DNA of 64,000 bases, from positions 80,174 through 144,173 of the forward strand of contig DDRS01000020.1 in the NCBI GenBank assembly GCA_002343685.1. The letters are read 5' to 3'. A model generated the notes under the pieces. The model did no database searches and was not told where the DNA came from. It saw nothing but the letters and a program-made list of their open reading frames with translations. Positions within the stretch are counted from its first letter, which is position 1. Each line of letters begins with the position of its first letter. This document shows positions 33,073-43,075 of this stretch, piece by piece. The stretch is from Thiobacillus denitrificans (lineage in GTDB: Bacteria > Pseudomonadota > Gammaproteobacteria > Burkholderiales > Thiobacillaceae). The position numbers and the translations under genes are program-made.

Positions 33073-33642
33073 ATGGCTGAAACCACCATTGCTGACATCA
33101 AGCAGTCTGCCGAACAGAAAATGGGCAAGTCGCTGGAAGCGCTGAAGAACGATCTGGCCAAAGTGCGTACCGGACGCGCGCACGCCGGTATTCTCGACCA
33201 CGTCATGGTCGACTACTACGGCAACCCGACGCCGGTGCCGCAGGTGGCCAACGTATCGCTGATCGATTCGCGCACGCTGGGCGTGCAACCGTACGAGAAA
33301 AACATGGTCGGCAAGGTCGAGAAGGCGATTCGCGATGGCGATCTGGGCCTGAATCCGGCGACACACGGCGACATCATCCGCGTGCCGATGCCTTCGCTGA
33401 CCGAGGAGCGCCGCAAGGATCTGATCAAGGTCGTGCGCGGCGAGGCGGAAAACGCGCGCGTCGCGGTACGCAACATCCGTCGTGACGCCAATGGCACGTT
33501 GAAGGACATGGTCAAGGCCAAGACCGCGACCGAGGACGAAGAGCGCCGTACCCAGGACGACGTGCAGAAACTGACGGACAAGTTCATCGGCGAGATCGAC
33601 AAGATGCTGGCCGAAAAAGAGAAGGACCTGCTCGCGGTCTGA
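33073..33642 (+). CDS. frr: ribosome recycling factor
   Basis: A 189-residue factor that splits post-termination ribosomes with EF-G. Family motifs include Ala-Lys-Val-Arg-Thr-Gly-Arg-Ala (about residues 26-33), Tyr-Tyr-Gly-Asn-Pro-Thr-Pro (about 44-50) and the helical Arg-Asn-Ile-Arg-Arg-Asp-Ala-Asn segment. The GAGGAG ribosome binding site is near ideal. Confidence 0.98.
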   Translation: MAETTIADIKQSAEQKMGKSLEALKNDLAKVRTGRAHAGILDHVMVDYYGNPTPVPQVANVSLIDSRTLGVQPYEKNMVGKVEKAIRDGDLGLNPATHGDIIRVPMPSLTEERRKDLIKVVRGEAENARVAVRNIRRDANGTLKDMVKAKTATEDEERRTQDDVQKLTDKFIGEIDKMLAEKEKDLLAV

Positions 33643-33665
33643 GCAGTCAGGCGAGCATATCCGGC

Positions 33666-34412
33666 GTGTCTACCCGCAAGAAGCAAGCGACGCCTGCCGG
33701 CACTGACGTGCCGCGGCACATCGCCATCATCATGGATGGCAACGGTCGCTGGGCGAAGCGCCGGCTGATGCCGCGTGTTGCCGGGCATCGCAAGGGCGTC
33801 GAGGCGCTGCGCGGCGTGATCCGCGCCTGCGCCGAGCGCGGCGTGTCGCATCTCACCGTATTCGCCTTCAGTTCAGAGAACTGGCGACGTCCGCAGGAAG
33901 AAGTCACGCTGCTGATGGAGCTGTTCATGCGTGCACTGGAAAATGAGGTCGCGCGCCTGCACGAAAACGGCATCCGTTTCCGTGTCATCGGCGACCTGAC
34001 GGGCTTTTCCGAGCGTATCCAGACCCTGATCCGCGATGCGGAAGCGCTGACGCGCGGCAATACCCGCCTCACCTTCACCGTCGCGGCCAATTACGGCGGA
34101 CGCTGGGACATCGTACAGGCGATGAAGAAATTGATGGCGGCCGGCGTGTCGCCGGACGAAGTGGATGAAGCGGCGCTGGCGCAGAAACTCAGTATCGCCG
34201 ACATGCCCGAGCCGGACCTGTTCATCCGCACCGGCGGCGAGCAGCGCATCAGCAATTTTCTGCTGTGGCAGCTGGCCTACACTGAGCTTTATTTCACCGA
34301 TGCGCTGTGGCCTGACTTCGATCCGGCGGCGCTGGACGAAGCGATCGCCTCCTATCGAACCCGTGAACGCCGTTTTGGCCGCACCAGCGAGCAGGTGCGA
34401 TCCGCGTCGTGA
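33666..34412 (+). CDS. uppS: undecaprenyl diphosphate synthase
   Basis: A 248-residue cis-prenyltransferase that builds the C55 carrier lipid for peptidoglycan and O-antigen. It starts at GTG 33666. The catalytic motif [10 protein letters not shown] (about residues 21-30) and the C-terminal [15 protein letters not shown] are complete. It sits between frr and cdsA in the conserved order. Confidence 0.98.
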   Translation: MSTRKKQATPAGTDVPRHIAIIMDGNGRWAKRRLMPRVAGHRKGVEALRGVIRACAERGVSHLTVFAFSSENWRRPQEEVTLLMELFMRALENEVARLHENGIRFRVIGDLTGFSERIQTLIRDAEALTRGNTRLTFTVAANYGGRWDIVQAMKKLMAAGVSPDEVDEAALAQKLSIADMPEPDLFIRTGGEQRISNFLLWQLAYTELYFTDALWPDFDPAALDEAIASYRTRERRFGRTSEQVRSAS

Positions 34413-34434
34413 CGGCATTCCGGAGACGCCATCC

Positions 34435-35241
34435 ATGACGCCGCTTCTCAGCAGGATAGGCACCGCCGTATTGCTGTTGGCCGTGTTCGTACCGGCCGCA
34501 TTGTGGGCGCCTGCATGGTTGTGGGGGATTCTGATGGCGGGCGTGGTGGGCATGGCGGCTTACGAATGGGCGCGCCTGAGCCATTTTTCGCTACTATCTG
34601 CGCGCGTCTACGCCATCGTGCTGACGCTGTGCGCGCTGCTGCTGCCGTATGGGCTGGCCGGTGACTGGCCGATTTTCCAGCGCGTCCTGATTGTTCTGGC
34701 CATCGTCTTCTGGTTGCTGGTTGCCCCCCTGTGGCTGTTGGGACGCTGGGAAGCATCCCGCGTGTTCGTACGTGCCGCGATCGGGATCGTGCTCCTGCTG
34801 CCGACCTGGGCGGCGTTGCTCTATCTGCATGCGCGCGGGCCTGCCGTGCTGCTGGGCGTGATGGCGGTCGTCTGGATTGCCGATACCGCTGCCTATTTCT
34901 CTGGGCGCCTGTTCGGGCGCCACAAGCTCGCACCCGCCATCAGTCCCGGCAAGACCTGGGAAGGCGTGGCGGGCGCGTTCGTGGCACTGGCCGTGTATAC
35001 CGTCGCCTTAAGTCTGTGGAGCGCTCTGCCTGTGCGACCGTTGTTTTTCATGGTGTGCGGGCTGCTCTACCTGTCGGTACTGGGTGATCTGTTCGAGTCG
35101 TGGATCAAGCGCGTGTCGGGCATGAAGGACAGCGGCGACACGTTGCCGGGGCACGGCGGCGTGCTCGACCGGATCGATGCACTGACTTCCACCCTGCCGA
35201 TCGCCACGGGCATGTGGATGTGGCTGGAGCATTCCCCATGA
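34435..35241 (+). CDS. cdsA: phosphatidate cytidylyltransferase CdsA
   Basis: I start at ATG 34435, where the hydrophobic N-terminus begins, giving 268 residues; the open frame further upstream is uppS sequence. It is a polytopic inner-membrane protein with about seven or eight helices and the family signature Lys-Arg-Val-Ser-Gly-Met-Lys-Asp-Ser-Gly-Asp-Thr-Leu-Pro-Gly-His-Gly-Gly near the C-terminus. It makes CDP-diacylglycerol, the precursor of membrane phospholipids. It overlaps dxr by 4 bases. Confidence 0.97.
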   Translation: MTPLLSRIGTAVLLLAVFVPAALWAPAWLWGILMAGVVGMAAYEWARLSHFSLLSARVYAIVLTLCALLLPYGLAGDWPIFQRVLIVLAIVFWLLVAPLWLLGRWEASRVFVRAAIGIVLLLPTWAALLYLHARGPAVLLGVMAVVWIADTAAYFSGRLFGRHKLAPAISPGKTWEGVAGAFVALAVYTVALSLWSALPVRPLFFMVCGLLYLSVLGDLFESWIKRVSGMKDSGDTLPGHGGVLDRIDALTSTLPIATGMWMWLEHSP

Positions 35242-36434
35242 ATGAAAGCGACATGAAACCGCGTGTCCTCACCATCCTGGGCGCAACCGGCACCATCGGC
35301 GTCAACACGCTTGATGTCGTGGCGCGCCACCCCGATCGTTTCAAGGTGTTCGCCCTCAGCGGTGCCACCCAGGTCGAGCGCATGGTGGGGCAGATCCGTA
35401 CGCACCGCCCGCGCTTCGCGGTGATGAGCGACCCTGCCGCCGCCGCTGCCCTGCGCGATCGGGTGGCGGCCGAAGGCCTGGCGGTCGAGGTGCTCGAGGG
35501 GGCGGCCGCGCTCACCGAGGTGTCGACGGCGTCTGAAGTCGATACCGTGATGGCGGCGATCGTGGGCGCGGCGGGTCTGCCGGCGACGCTGGCGGCCGCC
35601 CAGGCCGGCAAGCGGATCCTGCTGGCCAACAAGGAGACCCTGGTGGTGTCCGGCCAGCTGTTCATGGATGCCATTGCCGCCAGTGGCGCCGAATTGCTGC
35701 CGATCGATTCCGAGCACAACGCCATTTTCCAGGCGCTGCCGCGCGACTTCGACGGCGACTTCCAGCGTGCCGGGGTGAAGGCGCTGTGGCTGACCGCGTC
35801 GGGCGGGCCGTTCCGCACCCTGTCGGCCGAGGCGATCGCCGCCGCCACGCCGGCACAGGCGGTGGCGCACCCCAACTGGGTGATGGGCAAGAAGATTTCG
35901 GTCGATTCGGCAAGCCTGATGAACAAGGGACTCGAGGTGATCGAGGCGCGCTGGCTCTTCAACGCGCGCCCCGAGCAGATCAAGGTGGTGGTGCATCCGC
36001 AGAGCATCGTGCATTCCATGGTCGAGTACGCCGACGGCTCGGTGATCGCGCAGATGGGCACACCCGACATGCGGACGCCGATCGCCTACGCGCTGGGCTT
36101 TCCGGAACGCATCGATGCGGGCGTGTCGGCGCTGGAATTGATGGGCAAGCAGCTGACGTTCGAAGCCCCCGATACCGCACGCTTCCCCTGCCTGCAGCTG
36201 GCGTTCGATGCCCTGCATGCGGGGGGTAATGCCGCAGCCGTGCTGAACGCCGCCAACGAAGTCGCGGTCGCGCGTTTTCTCGACGAAGCCGTTCCGTTCC
36301 CCGCCATTGCCGCCAGCATTGCCCATGCTTTGGATGCGCTGGCGGGCGGCCCGGCCGACACGCTGGATGACCTGCTCGAAGCGGACCGCCAGGCGCGCCG
36401 CGTGGCGGGCGCCTACCTGGAGACCTGCGGATGA
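35238..36434 (+). CDS. dxr: 1-deoxy-D-xylulose-5-phosphate reductoisomerase
   Basis: I start at ATG 35238, which overlaps the cdsA stop (ATGA) and gives 398 residues. NADPH-binding Leu-Gly-Ala-Thr-Gly-Thr-Ile-Gly (about residues 12-19), Ala-Asn-Lys-Glu-Thr-Leu-Val and the metal/substrate motif Leu-Pro-Ile-Asp-Ser-Glu-His-Asn-Ala are present, plus Met-Asn-Lys-Gly-Leu-Glu. It makes MEP in the non-mevalonate isoprenoid pathway, which feeds uppS just upstream. It overlaps rseP by 4 bases. Confidence 0.98.
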   Translation: MNESDMKPRVLTILGATGTIGVNTLDVVARHPDRFKVFALSGATQVERMVGQIRTHRPRFAVMSDPAAAAALRDRVAAEGLAVEVLEGAAALTEVSTASEVDTVMAAIVGAAGLPATLAAAQAGKRILLANKETLVVSGQLFMDAIAASGAELLPIDSEHNAIFQALPRDFDGDFQRAGVKALWLTASGGPFRTLSAEAIAAATPAQAVAHPNWVMGKKISVDSASLMNKGLEVIEARWLFNARPEQIKVVVHPQSIVHSMVEYADGSVIAQMGTPDMRTPIAYALGFPERIDAGVSALELMGKQLTFEAPDTARFPCLQLAFDALHAGGNAAAVLNAANEVAVARFLDEAVPFPAIAASIAHALDALAGGPADTLDDLLEADRQARRVAGAYLETCG

Positions 36435-37783
36435 GCGTGCTGCATACCGTCGTCTGGTTCCTGGTCGCCATCGCCATCCTGGTGGTGGTGCACGAATTCG
36501 GCCACTACCTGGCGGCCCGGTTGGCCGGCGTCAAGGTGCTGCGTTTTTCGCTCGGATTCGGAAAACCCTTGTTCAGTCGCCGTTTCGGCGGCGACCAGAC
36601 CGAATGGGTGTTGGCCGCACTGCCCTTTGGCGGCTATGTGAAGATGCTCGACGAACGCGAAGGCGAGGTCCCGGCCGCAGAGGCGCATCGCAGCTTCAAT
36701 CGGGCGAGCGTCTGGCGCCGCATCGGCATCGTCGCGGCGGGTCCGATCGCCAATTTCCTGCTGGCCATCGTGTTCTACTGGGCGCTGTTCCTGCACGGCA
36801 TGCCTGCGATGAAGCCGCTGATCGGCGAGCCGCCAGCCGGCACGCCGGCCGCGCAGGCGGGACTGGTGTCAGGGGATGAAATCCGCCGCGTCAATGGCGC
36901 CGACACCCCGTCATTCCAGGACCTGAGACTGGAATTGCTACGCGCCGGTGTGGCGGGTGACCCGCTTGTGCTGGAATTGGCCGATGGCCGTAGCGTACGT
37001 CTCGACGCACCACCCATGGATACCGAGAATCTGGAACGGGACACCCTGCGTCCGCTCGGGATCGTGCGCTACGATCCCGAGATCGATCCGGTCATCGGCG
37101 AGGTGCTGCCCGGGGGCGCGGCGGCGCGTGCAGGCTTCCAGAGCGGAGACCGGCTGGTCGCCGCCAACGGGAAAGCTGTGACGACCTGGCAGGACTGGGT
37201 GAAACTGATCCGCCAGCATCCGTCGCAATCCTTGCGCATCGAATACGAACGCGAGGGGCAGATGCACATATTGACGGTCGTGCCCGATACGGTGGATGAA
37301 AATGGCCAGCGTATCGGCAAGATCGGCGCCGGTCCCAAGGTCGATCCCTCGTTGATGGACGACCTGATGACCGAGGTACGTTACGGCCCGATCGAGGCGC
37401 TGGGACGCGGCGCAGAAAAAACCTGGGACATGAGCCTGTTCACGCTCGAGATGATGGGGCGCATGGTGCTGGGGCAGGTGTCCTGGAAAAACCTGTCGGG
37501 CCCGCTGACCATTGCCGACTATGCCGGCCAGAGTGCCACGCTCGGGTGGATCAGTTTCGTCGGCTTTCTGGCGCTGGTGAGCGTGAGCCTGGGGGTGCTG
37601 AATCTGCTGCCTGTCCCGCTGTTGGATGGGGGGCACCTCATGTATTATGTTGCCGAAGTTTTGACCGGTCGCCCGGTGTCCGAGCGCACCATGGAAATAG
37701 GGAGCCGGATCGGCATGATGCTCCTGCTTCTGCTGATGTCGTTTGCCCTGTTCAACGATTTGCAACGCCTGATAGGCGGATGA
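36431..37783 (+). CDS. rseP: site-2 membrane protease RseP
   Basis: A 450-residue intramembrane zinc metalloprotease. His-Glu-Phe-Gly-His lies at residues 21-25 in the first transmembrane helix. Two PDZ domains follow (about 115-190 and 205-290), and the third metal ligand is in Pro-Val-Pro-Leu-Leu-Asp-Gly-Gly-His (about 397-405). It cleaves anti-sigma factors in the envelope stress response and also clears signal-peptide remnants. Its place upstream of bamA is conserved. Confidence 0.97.
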   Translation: MSVLHTVVWFLVAIAILVVVHEFGHYLAARLAGVKVLRFSLGFGKPLFSRRFGGDQTEWVLAALPFGGYVKMLDEREGEVPAAEAHRSFNRASVWRRIGIVAAGPIANFLLAIVFYWALFLHGMPAMKPLIGEPPAGTPAAQAGLVSGDEIRRVNGADTPSFQDLRLELLRAGVAGDPLVLELADGRSVRLDAPPMDTENLERDTLRPLGIVRYDPEIDPVIGEVLPGGAAARAGFQSGDRLVAANGKAVTTWQDWVKLIRQHPSQSLRIEYEREGQMHILTVVPDTVDENGQRIGKIGAGPKVDPSLMDDLMTEVRYGPIEALGRGAEKTWDMSLFTLEMMGRMVLGQVSWKNLSGPLTIADYAGQSATLGWISFVGFLALVSVSLGVLNLLPVPLLDGGHLMYYVAEVLTGRPVSERTMEIGSRIGMMLLLLLMSFALFNDLQRLIGG

Positions 37784-37791
37784 TAACAACC

Positions 37792-40092
37792 ATGATCCTG
37801 AACCGTTTGACGCTTGCCCTTGCCGTCGTATTCGCCGCGCAGCCCGTGTTCGCAGCAGAACCCTTTGTCGTCAAGGACATCCGGGTCGAAGGGATCCAGC
37901 GTACCGAGGCAGGCACGGTGTTCAGCTACCTGCCGGTCAAGGTTGGCGACACGATGACCGACGAGAAGACCGCCGCGGCGATCAAGGCGTTGTATGCCAC
38001 CGGCTTCTTCAAGGATGTGCGACTGGAAGCGCGCGACGGCGTGGTGATCGTCACCGTCGAGGAGCGTCCCTCGATCGCCAAGATCACCCTGACCGGCATC
38101 AAGGAGTTTTCCGAGGATGACCTGAAGAAGGGCCTCAAGGAAACAGGGCTGGCCGAGGGCCGCGTGCTCGACCGCTCCCTTCTGGACAAGGCCGAGCAGG
38201 AACTGCAGCGGCAATACTTCAACCGCGGCAAGTATGCCGTCGAGATCAAGTCCACCCTGACGCCGCTGGAGCGCAACCGGGTCGCCGTGCAGTTCGACGT
38301 GGTGGAAGGCAATAGCGCAAAGATCCAGCAGATCAACATCGTCGGCAACCAGGCGTTCAAGGAAAAGGAACTGCTGAAGCAGTTCACCTCGACCACACCG
38401 GGCTGGCTGACCTGGTATACCAAGAACGACCAGTATTCCAAGACGCGCCTGGCTGGTGACATCGAAACCCTGCGCTCGTTCTACCTCAATCGCGGCTACC
38501 TTGAGTTCAACGTCGATTCAACACAGGTATCGATCTCGCCGGACAAGCAGGGCATCTACATCACCGTCAACGTGACCGAAGGGCCCCAGTACAAGGTGTC
38601 CGACGTCAAGCTGGCCGGACAGATGCTGGTACCGGAAGCCGAACTGAAAAAGCTCATCACCATCAAGCCGGGCGAGGTGTTCGCGCGCGACCGTCTGACC
38701 GAGACGACCAAGGCCATTGGCGACCGTCTCGGCAACGACGGCTATGCGTTCGCCAACGTCAACGCGGTGCCCGACCTCGACAAGGAGAAGCGCACGGTCG
38801 CGTTCACGCTGTTCGTTGATCCGGGCCGCCGCGTATACGTGAATCGCGTCAACGTCTCGGGCAACACCAAGACCCGCGATGAAGTGGTGCGCCGCGAAGT
38901 ACGCCAGATGGAAGGCGCGTATTACGACGCCGAGAAGATCAACCTGTCGCGCGACCGCCTCAATCGCCTGGGCTACTTCAACGAAGTGAACATCGAGACC
39001 CCGGCGGTGCAGGGCACCACCGACCAGGTCGACGTCAACGTGAGCGTGGCCGAGAAATCCACCGGCAGCATCATGCTGGGCGCAGGCTTCTCGTCGTCCG
39101 AGGGAATCGTTCTGTCGGGCTCGGTCTCGCAGAGCAACGTGTTCGGCACCGGCAACCGGCTGTCGGCGCAGATCAACTCGGGCAGCGTCAACACCGTGTA
39201 TGCGCTGTCGTTCACCAATCCCTACTACACCATCGATGGCGTCAGCCTGGGCTATGACCTGTATCGCCGCGACGTCGATGCCACCTCGCTTTCCAACGTC
39301 GGCGCCTACAAGACCTCGACCTATGGCGCCGGCGTGCGATTCGGCCTGCCGGTCAACGAGCGCGATTTCCTCTCGTTCGGCCTGACCTACGAACAGACTT
39401 CGCTCACCACCTATTCGGACAGCCCGGTGCAGTACACGCGATTCGTCAACGAGTTCGGCAAGGACAACGATACCGTGCGTCTGGATACATCCTGGTCACG
39501 CGATACCCGCGACAGCTACCTGTTCCCGACCAAAGGCTTGATGCAGCGGGTGGCGGCCGAGGTGGGCACGCCGGGCGGCAGCCTGCAGTACTACAAGCTG
39601 TCGTTCCAGCACCAACAATATATCCCGCTGAGCAAGAGCTTCACCCTGATGCTGAATGGCGAGGTGGGGATAGGCGACGGCCTGTCCGGCAAGCCCCTGC
39701 CGTTCTTCAAGAACTTCTATGCGGGCGGCAACAGCTCGGTGCGTGGCTTCAAGACGGGCACCCTGGGACCCAAGGACGCGAACGGAGACGCGCTGGGCGG
39801 CGACAAGCGCGTGGTCGGCAATGCGGAGGTCTTCTTCCCCCTGCCGGGTCTCAAGGATGACCAGTCGCTACGCATGTCGGCGTTTGTCGATGCGGGCGCC
39901 ACCTTCGGGCCCGACGACAAGGACAACCTGTACAAAACGTTCGCATTCGGCGACTTGCGCTATTCGGCGGGCATTGCCGTCCTCTGGGTTTCGCCGCTCG
40001 GCCCGCTCAAATTCAGCCTGGCGCAACCGATCGTCAAGAAGACGGGCGACAAAGCTGAAATGTTTCAATTCACCCTTGGCAATGTGTTCTGA
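37792..40092 (+). CDS. bamA: outer membrane assembly factor BamA
   Basis: I start at ATG 37792, whose product (766 residues) begins directly with a signal peptide ending Val-Phe-Ala-Ala; an ATG at 37780 overlapping the rseP stop would add only four residues and is also possible. Five POTRA domains occupy about residues 22-425 and the 16-strand barrel the rest. The barrel carries the Val-Arg-Gly-Phe motif of Omp85 proteins and ends in phenylalanine. It inserts beta-barrel proteins with BamD, encoded at 53182. Confidence 0.98.
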   Translation: MILNRLTLALAVVFAAQPVFAAEPFVVKDIRVEGIQRTEAGTVFSYLPVKVGDTMTDEKTAAAIKALYATGFFKDVRLEARDGVVIVTVEERPSIAKITLTGIKEFSEDDLKKGLKETGLAEGRVLDRSLLDKAEQELQRQYFNRGKYAVEIKSTLTPLERNRVAVQFDVVEGNSAKIQQINIVGNQAFKEKELLKQFTSTTPGWLTWYTKNDQYSKTRLAGDIETLRSFYLNRGYLEFNVDSTQVSISPDKQGIYITVNVTEGPQYKVSDVKLAGQMLVPEAELKKLITIKPGEVFARDRLTETTKAIGDRLGNDGYAFANVNAVPDLDKEKRTVAFTLFVDPGRRVYVNRVNVSGNTKTRDEVVRREVRQMEGAYYDAEKINLSRDRLNRLGYFNEVNIETPAVQGTTDQVDVNVSVAEKSTGSIMLGAGFSSSEGIVLSGSVSQSNVFGTGNRLSAQINSGSVNTVYALSFTNPYYTIDGVSLGYDLYRRDVDATSLSNVGAYKTSTYGAGVRFGLPVNERDFLSFGLTYEQTSLTTYSDSPVQYTRFVNEFGKDNDTVRLDTSWSRDTRDSYLFPTKGLMQRVAAEVGTPGGSLQYYKLSFQHQQYIPLSKSFTLMLNGEVGIGDGLSGKPLPFFKNFYAGGNSSVRGFKTGTLGPKDANGDALGGDKRVVGNAEVFFPLPGLKDDQSLRMSAFVDAGATFGPDDKDNLYKTFAFGDLRYSAGIAVLWVSPLGPLKFSLAQPIVKKTGDKAEMFQFTLGNVF

Positions 40093-40116
40093 GGGTAGGC
40101 CGTTACTGGAGTATTC

Positions 40117-40620
40117 ATGATGAAGTTCAAGCAACTGGCAGTTTCCCTGATCCTTGCGTCTGCGTTCGCGGCCGCGCCCGTCCTGGCCGACACCAAGATC
40201 GGCTTCGTCAACACCGAGAGGCTGCTGCGCGAGGCGCCTCTGTCGATTGCCGCGCAGAAAAAGCTGGAACGCGAGTTTGCCGGACGCGACCAGGAACTGC
40301 AGAAACTGGCCAAGCAGGCCCGTGATCTGCAGGCGCAGCTCGACAAGGATGGCGTGACCATGTCGGACAGCGACCGCAAGTCGAAGGAACGCGATCTCAA
40401 CAATCTCAATCTCGAACTGCAGCGCAAGGGGCGCGAATTCCGCGAAGACCTCAACCTGCGCCGCAACGAAGAATTGGGCCAGATCCAGGAACGTGCGCGC
40501 AAGGCGATCCAGGACATCGCCAAGACGGAGAAATTCGACCTGATTGTCGAACAGGCCGTCTACGTCGATCCCAAGAACGACATCACCGATCGCGTGATGA
40601 AGGCCCTGGGCGGGAAATAA
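40117..40620 (+). CDS. skp: periplasmic chaperone Skp/OmpH
   Basis: A 167-residue periplasmic protein with a signal peptide (cleavage near Val-Leu-Ala-Asp, about residue 23). The start of the mature protein, Thr-Lys-Ile-Gly-Phe-Val-Asn-Thr-Glu-Arg-Leu, and the long charged coiled-coil arms (about 45-125) are typical. Skp holds unfolded outer-membrane proteins for BamA, encoded 24 bases upstream. Confidence 0.95.
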   Translation: MMKFKQLAVSLILASAFAAAPVLADTKIGFVNTERLLREAPLSIAAQKKLEREFAGRDQELQKLAKQARDLQAQLDKDGVTMSDSDRKSKERDLNNLNLELQRKGREFREDLNLRRNEELGQIQERARKAIQDIAKTEKFDLIVEQAVYVDPKNDITDRVMKALGGK

Positions 40621-40665
40621 ACGTGGTCGTGGAAAATAAACTCGGCCGCGGAAGCTAAGCAGCCA

Positions 40666-41697
40666 ATGGCCTCTACGCTGACCGAACTGGTTGCGCGTTT
40701 TGGCGGGGAGTTGCTGGGCGATGGCAGCGTCACGATTCGCCAGGTTGCGCCGCTGGACCAGGCGCAGGCGGACGAGATCGGCTTTGTCTCGCAAGCCAAG
40801 TACTTGGCTCAACTGGCCGGCACGCATGCCGCCGCCGTGATCCTGCCGCTGGAGGCGCGCGACGCGACGACGCTGCCGCGCATCCTTACGCCCAACCCTT
40901 ACCTGTATTTCGCGCGCGTCTCGGCCCTGCTGAACCCGCCGCCGCGCCCGCCCGCGGGCATCCATCCTGCGGCGACGGTTGTCGGTGACGCCAGGATTGC
41001 CGCCGACGCCAGCATTGGTCCCGGCGCGGTGATCGGCGCCGGCGCCGTGGTTGGCGCACGCACGGTGGTCGGCCCCAACTGCGTCGTCGGCGACCATGCC
41101 CGCATCGGCGACGACTGTCTGCTGCACGCCAACGTCACGCTGTATCACCGCTGCGAAGTGGGTGATCGCGCCATCCTGCATGCGGGCTGCGTGATCGGCG
41201 CGGACGGCTTCGGTTTTGCGCCGAACGACGGCCGCTGGGAAAAAATCCCGCAGATCGGCCGCGTGCTGATCGGCGACGACGTCGAAGTCGGCGCCTGTAC
41301 CACCATCGACCGCGGCGCCCTGGAAGACACGGTGATCGAGGAGGGCGTCAAGCTCGACAATCTGATCCAGGTGGCGCACAACGTGACGATCGGTGCGCAT
41401 ACGGCGATCGCCGCCTGCACCGGCATCGCCGGCAGCGCGAAGATCGGTCGCCATTGCACTATCGGCGGCGCGGCAATGATCTTCGGCCACATCGAGATCG
41501 CCGACGGCACCCGCATCTCGACCAATACGCTGATCACCAAATCCCTGCCGAAAGCGGGCACCTACACGTCGGCGCTGCCCTTCTCGGAACACGACGTGTG
41601 GCAGAAGAATGCCGTACACATGCGCAACCTCGACAAGCTGGTGAACCGCATCAAGCAGCTCGAAAAACGCCTAACCGAACTGGAAAGCAAATCATGA
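40666..41697 (+). CDS. lpxD: UDP-3-O-acyl-glucosamine N-acyltransferase LpxD
   Basis: A 343-residue trimeric acyltransferase, third acyl step in lipid A synthesis. The N-terminal uridine-binding domain (about 1-95) precedes a left-handed parallel beta helix of hexapeptide repeats (Ile-Ala-Ala-Asp-Ala-Ser and similar). The catalytic His region is Asn-Leu-Ile-Gln-Val-Ala-His-Asn-Val. A C-terminal helix (Leu-Val-Asn-Arg-Ile-Lys-Gln-Leu-Glu) follows. It overlaps fabZ by 4 bases. Confidence 0.98.
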   Translation: MASTLTELVARFGGELLGDGSVTIRQVAPLDQAQADEIGFVSQAKYLAQLAGTHAAAVILPLEARDATTLPRILTPNPYLYFARVSALLNPPPRPPAGIHPAATVVGDARIAADASIGPGAVIGAGAVVGARTVVGPNCVVGDHARIGDDCLLHANVTLYHRCEVGDRAILHAGCVIGADGFGFAPNDGRWEKIPQIGRVLIGDDVEVGACTTIDRGALEDTVIEEGVKLDNLIQVAHNVTIGAHTAIAACTGIAGSAKIGRHCTIGGAAMIFGHIEIADGTRISTNTLITKSLPKAGTYTSALPFSEHDVWQKNAVHMRNLDKLVNRIKQLEKRLTELESKS

Positions 41698-42137
41698 TCA
41701 TGGACATCGAGCAGGTCATGCAGTACCTGCCGCACCGCTACCCCTTCCTCCTGATCGACAAGGTCATCGAACTCGAACTCGGTAAAAGCATCACCGCGAT
41801 CAAGAATGTCACCATCAACGAGCCTTTTTTCCCGGGCCACTTCCCGGGAGCGCCGGTGATGCCGGGCGTACTGATCCTGGAGGCGATGGCGCAGGCTGCG
41901 GGGATCCTGTCGTTCAAGACCAAGAATTACACGCCGGACCAGATCGGCATCATCTACTTTGCGGGCATCGACAATGCGCGCTTCAAGAAACCGGTCAAAC
42001 CGGGCGACCAGCTAGTCCTCAAGGCGGAGATCGTGCGCGAGATGCGTGGCATCTGGAAGTACACCGGCCGGGCCGAAGTGGATGGCGCGCTGGTCGCCGA
42101 GGCCGAGCTGATGGCCACGTTGCGCGACAAGCCCTGA
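41694..42137 (+). CDS. fabZ: 3-hydroxyacyl-ACP dehydratase FabZ
   Basis: I start at ATG 41694, coupled to lpxD (ATGA), giving 147 residues. The hot-dog fold enzyme shows His-Arg-Tyr-Pro-Phe-Leu-Leu-Ile-Asp (about residues 14-22) and the catalytic His in Phe-Phe-Pro-Gly-His-Phe-Pro-Gly (about 46-53), with the catalytic Glu in Leu-Ile-Leu-Glu-Ala-Met-Ala-Gln. It dehydrates 3-hydroxyacyl-ACP and competes with LpxA for the same pool, which explains its place in the lpx cluster. Confidence 0.98.
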   Translation: MIMDIEQVMQYLPHRYPFLLIDKVIELELGKSITAIKNVTINEPFFPGHFPGAPVMPGVLILEAMAQAAGILSFKTKNYTPDQIGIIYFAGIDNARFKKPVKPGDQLVLKAEIVREMRGIWKYTGRAEVDGALVAEAELMATLRDKP

Positions 42138-42138
42138 C

Positions 42139-42915
42139 ATGGCGACGATACACCCCACCGCGCTGGTCGCGCCGGGCGCACGGCTTGCCGACGACGTCGC
42201 CATCGGTCCCTACACGATCATCGGCGAGCACGTCGAGATCGGCGCCGGCACCACGGTCGGCGCCCATGCCGTCATCACCGGCCATACCCGGATCGGCGCA
42301 CGCAACACGATCTTCCATTTCGTCTCGCTCGGCGAGGCGCCGCAGGACAAGAAATACGCCGGCGAACCGACCCGCCTGGAAATCGGCGACGACAACGTCA
42401 TCCGCGAGTTCTGTACCTTCAACACCGGTACCGTGCAGGATCGCGGCGTCACCACCATCGGCAGCCACAACTGGATCATGGCCTACGTCCACATCGCGCA
42501 TGACTGCGTGGTGGGCGACCGCACCATCTTCGCCAACAACGCCTCGCTGGCGGGCCATGCCGAAGTCGGCGACTGGGCGATCCTCGGCGGCTTCACCGGC
42601 GTGCACCAGTTCTGCAAGATCGGCGCGCATGTGATGACCGGCATCTCCAGCGTGGTGTTCAAGGACATTCCACCCTTCGTCATGGCGTCGGGCCAGCCGG
42701 CCGCGCCGCACGGACTCAACAGCGAAGGTCTCAAGCGGCGCGGGTTTTCCGCCGAAGCGCTGACCGCTCTCAAGCGTGCCTACAAGACGCTCTACCGAGA
42801 AGGCAACACCCTGGCCGAAGCGCAGGCCAAGCTCGCGCCAGAAGGCGTGAAGCATGCCGAAGTGCAGCAGCTGCTCGATTTCCTCGCACGCGCCGAGCGC
42901 GGCATCATTCGGTGA
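42139..42915 (+). CDS. lpxA: UDP-N-acetylglucosamine acyltransferase LpxA
   Basis: A 258-residue trimeric acyltransferase, first step of lipid A synthesis. It is built of hexapeptide repeats from residue 3 on, with catalytic His in Tyr-Val-His-Ile-Ala-His-Asp-Cys (about 115-122) and a helical C-terminal domain. The final residues precede the inverted-repeat element described next, so lpxA and lpxB are not adjacent as in most relatives. Confidence 0.98.
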   Translation: MATIHPTALVAPGARLADDVAIGPYTIIGEHVEIGAGTTVGAHAVITGHTRIGARNTIFHFVSLGEAPQDKKYAGEPTRLEIGDDNVIREFCTFNTGTVQDRGVTTIGSHNWIMAYVHIAHDCVVGDRTIFANNASLAGHAEVGDWAILGGFTGVHQFCKIGAHVMTGISSVVFKDIPPFVMASGQPAAPHGLNSEGLKRRGFSAEALTALKRAYKTLYREGNTLAEAQAKLAPEGVKHAEVQQLLDFLARAERGIIR

Positions 42916-42927
42916 TGTCCGCTTGGC

Positions 42928-43075
42928 GACATCATGAATTCACACGCCCTCGCTTGTCTTTTGGCTGATATGAACGATTTTGTTCAGTCGGACGTAGGGT
43001 CGGCTACGCCTCTCCTTCTCAAAATGTCCCTATCAACCCAAATCCTGCGCGATCATCGTGCGAATTCATGATGTC
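42928..43075. repeat. 148-bp element with 19-bp terminal inverted repeats (MITE-like)
   Basis: GACATCATGAATTCACACG at 42928-42946 is matched in inverted orientation at 43057-43075 with 18 of 19 positions identical. The interior holds two further hairpins, TGAAC/GTTCA near 42971-42986 and CGTAG/CTACG near 42992-43007, and encodes nothing evident. The right arm overlaps codons 1-6 of lpxB. A non-autonomous transposable element or local inverted duplication is likely; no other copy was noticed in the window. Confidence 0.6.

Noticed and set aside
37546..37791. Longer N-terminus for bamA
   Set aside because: It would translate rseP sequence in another frame and bury the clear signal peptide of BamA.
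40621..40665. Short imperfect direct repeat between skp and lpxD (GGGAAATAAAC and GGAAAATAAAC)
   Set aside because: Only about ten bases match and one copy includes the skp stop; probably chance.
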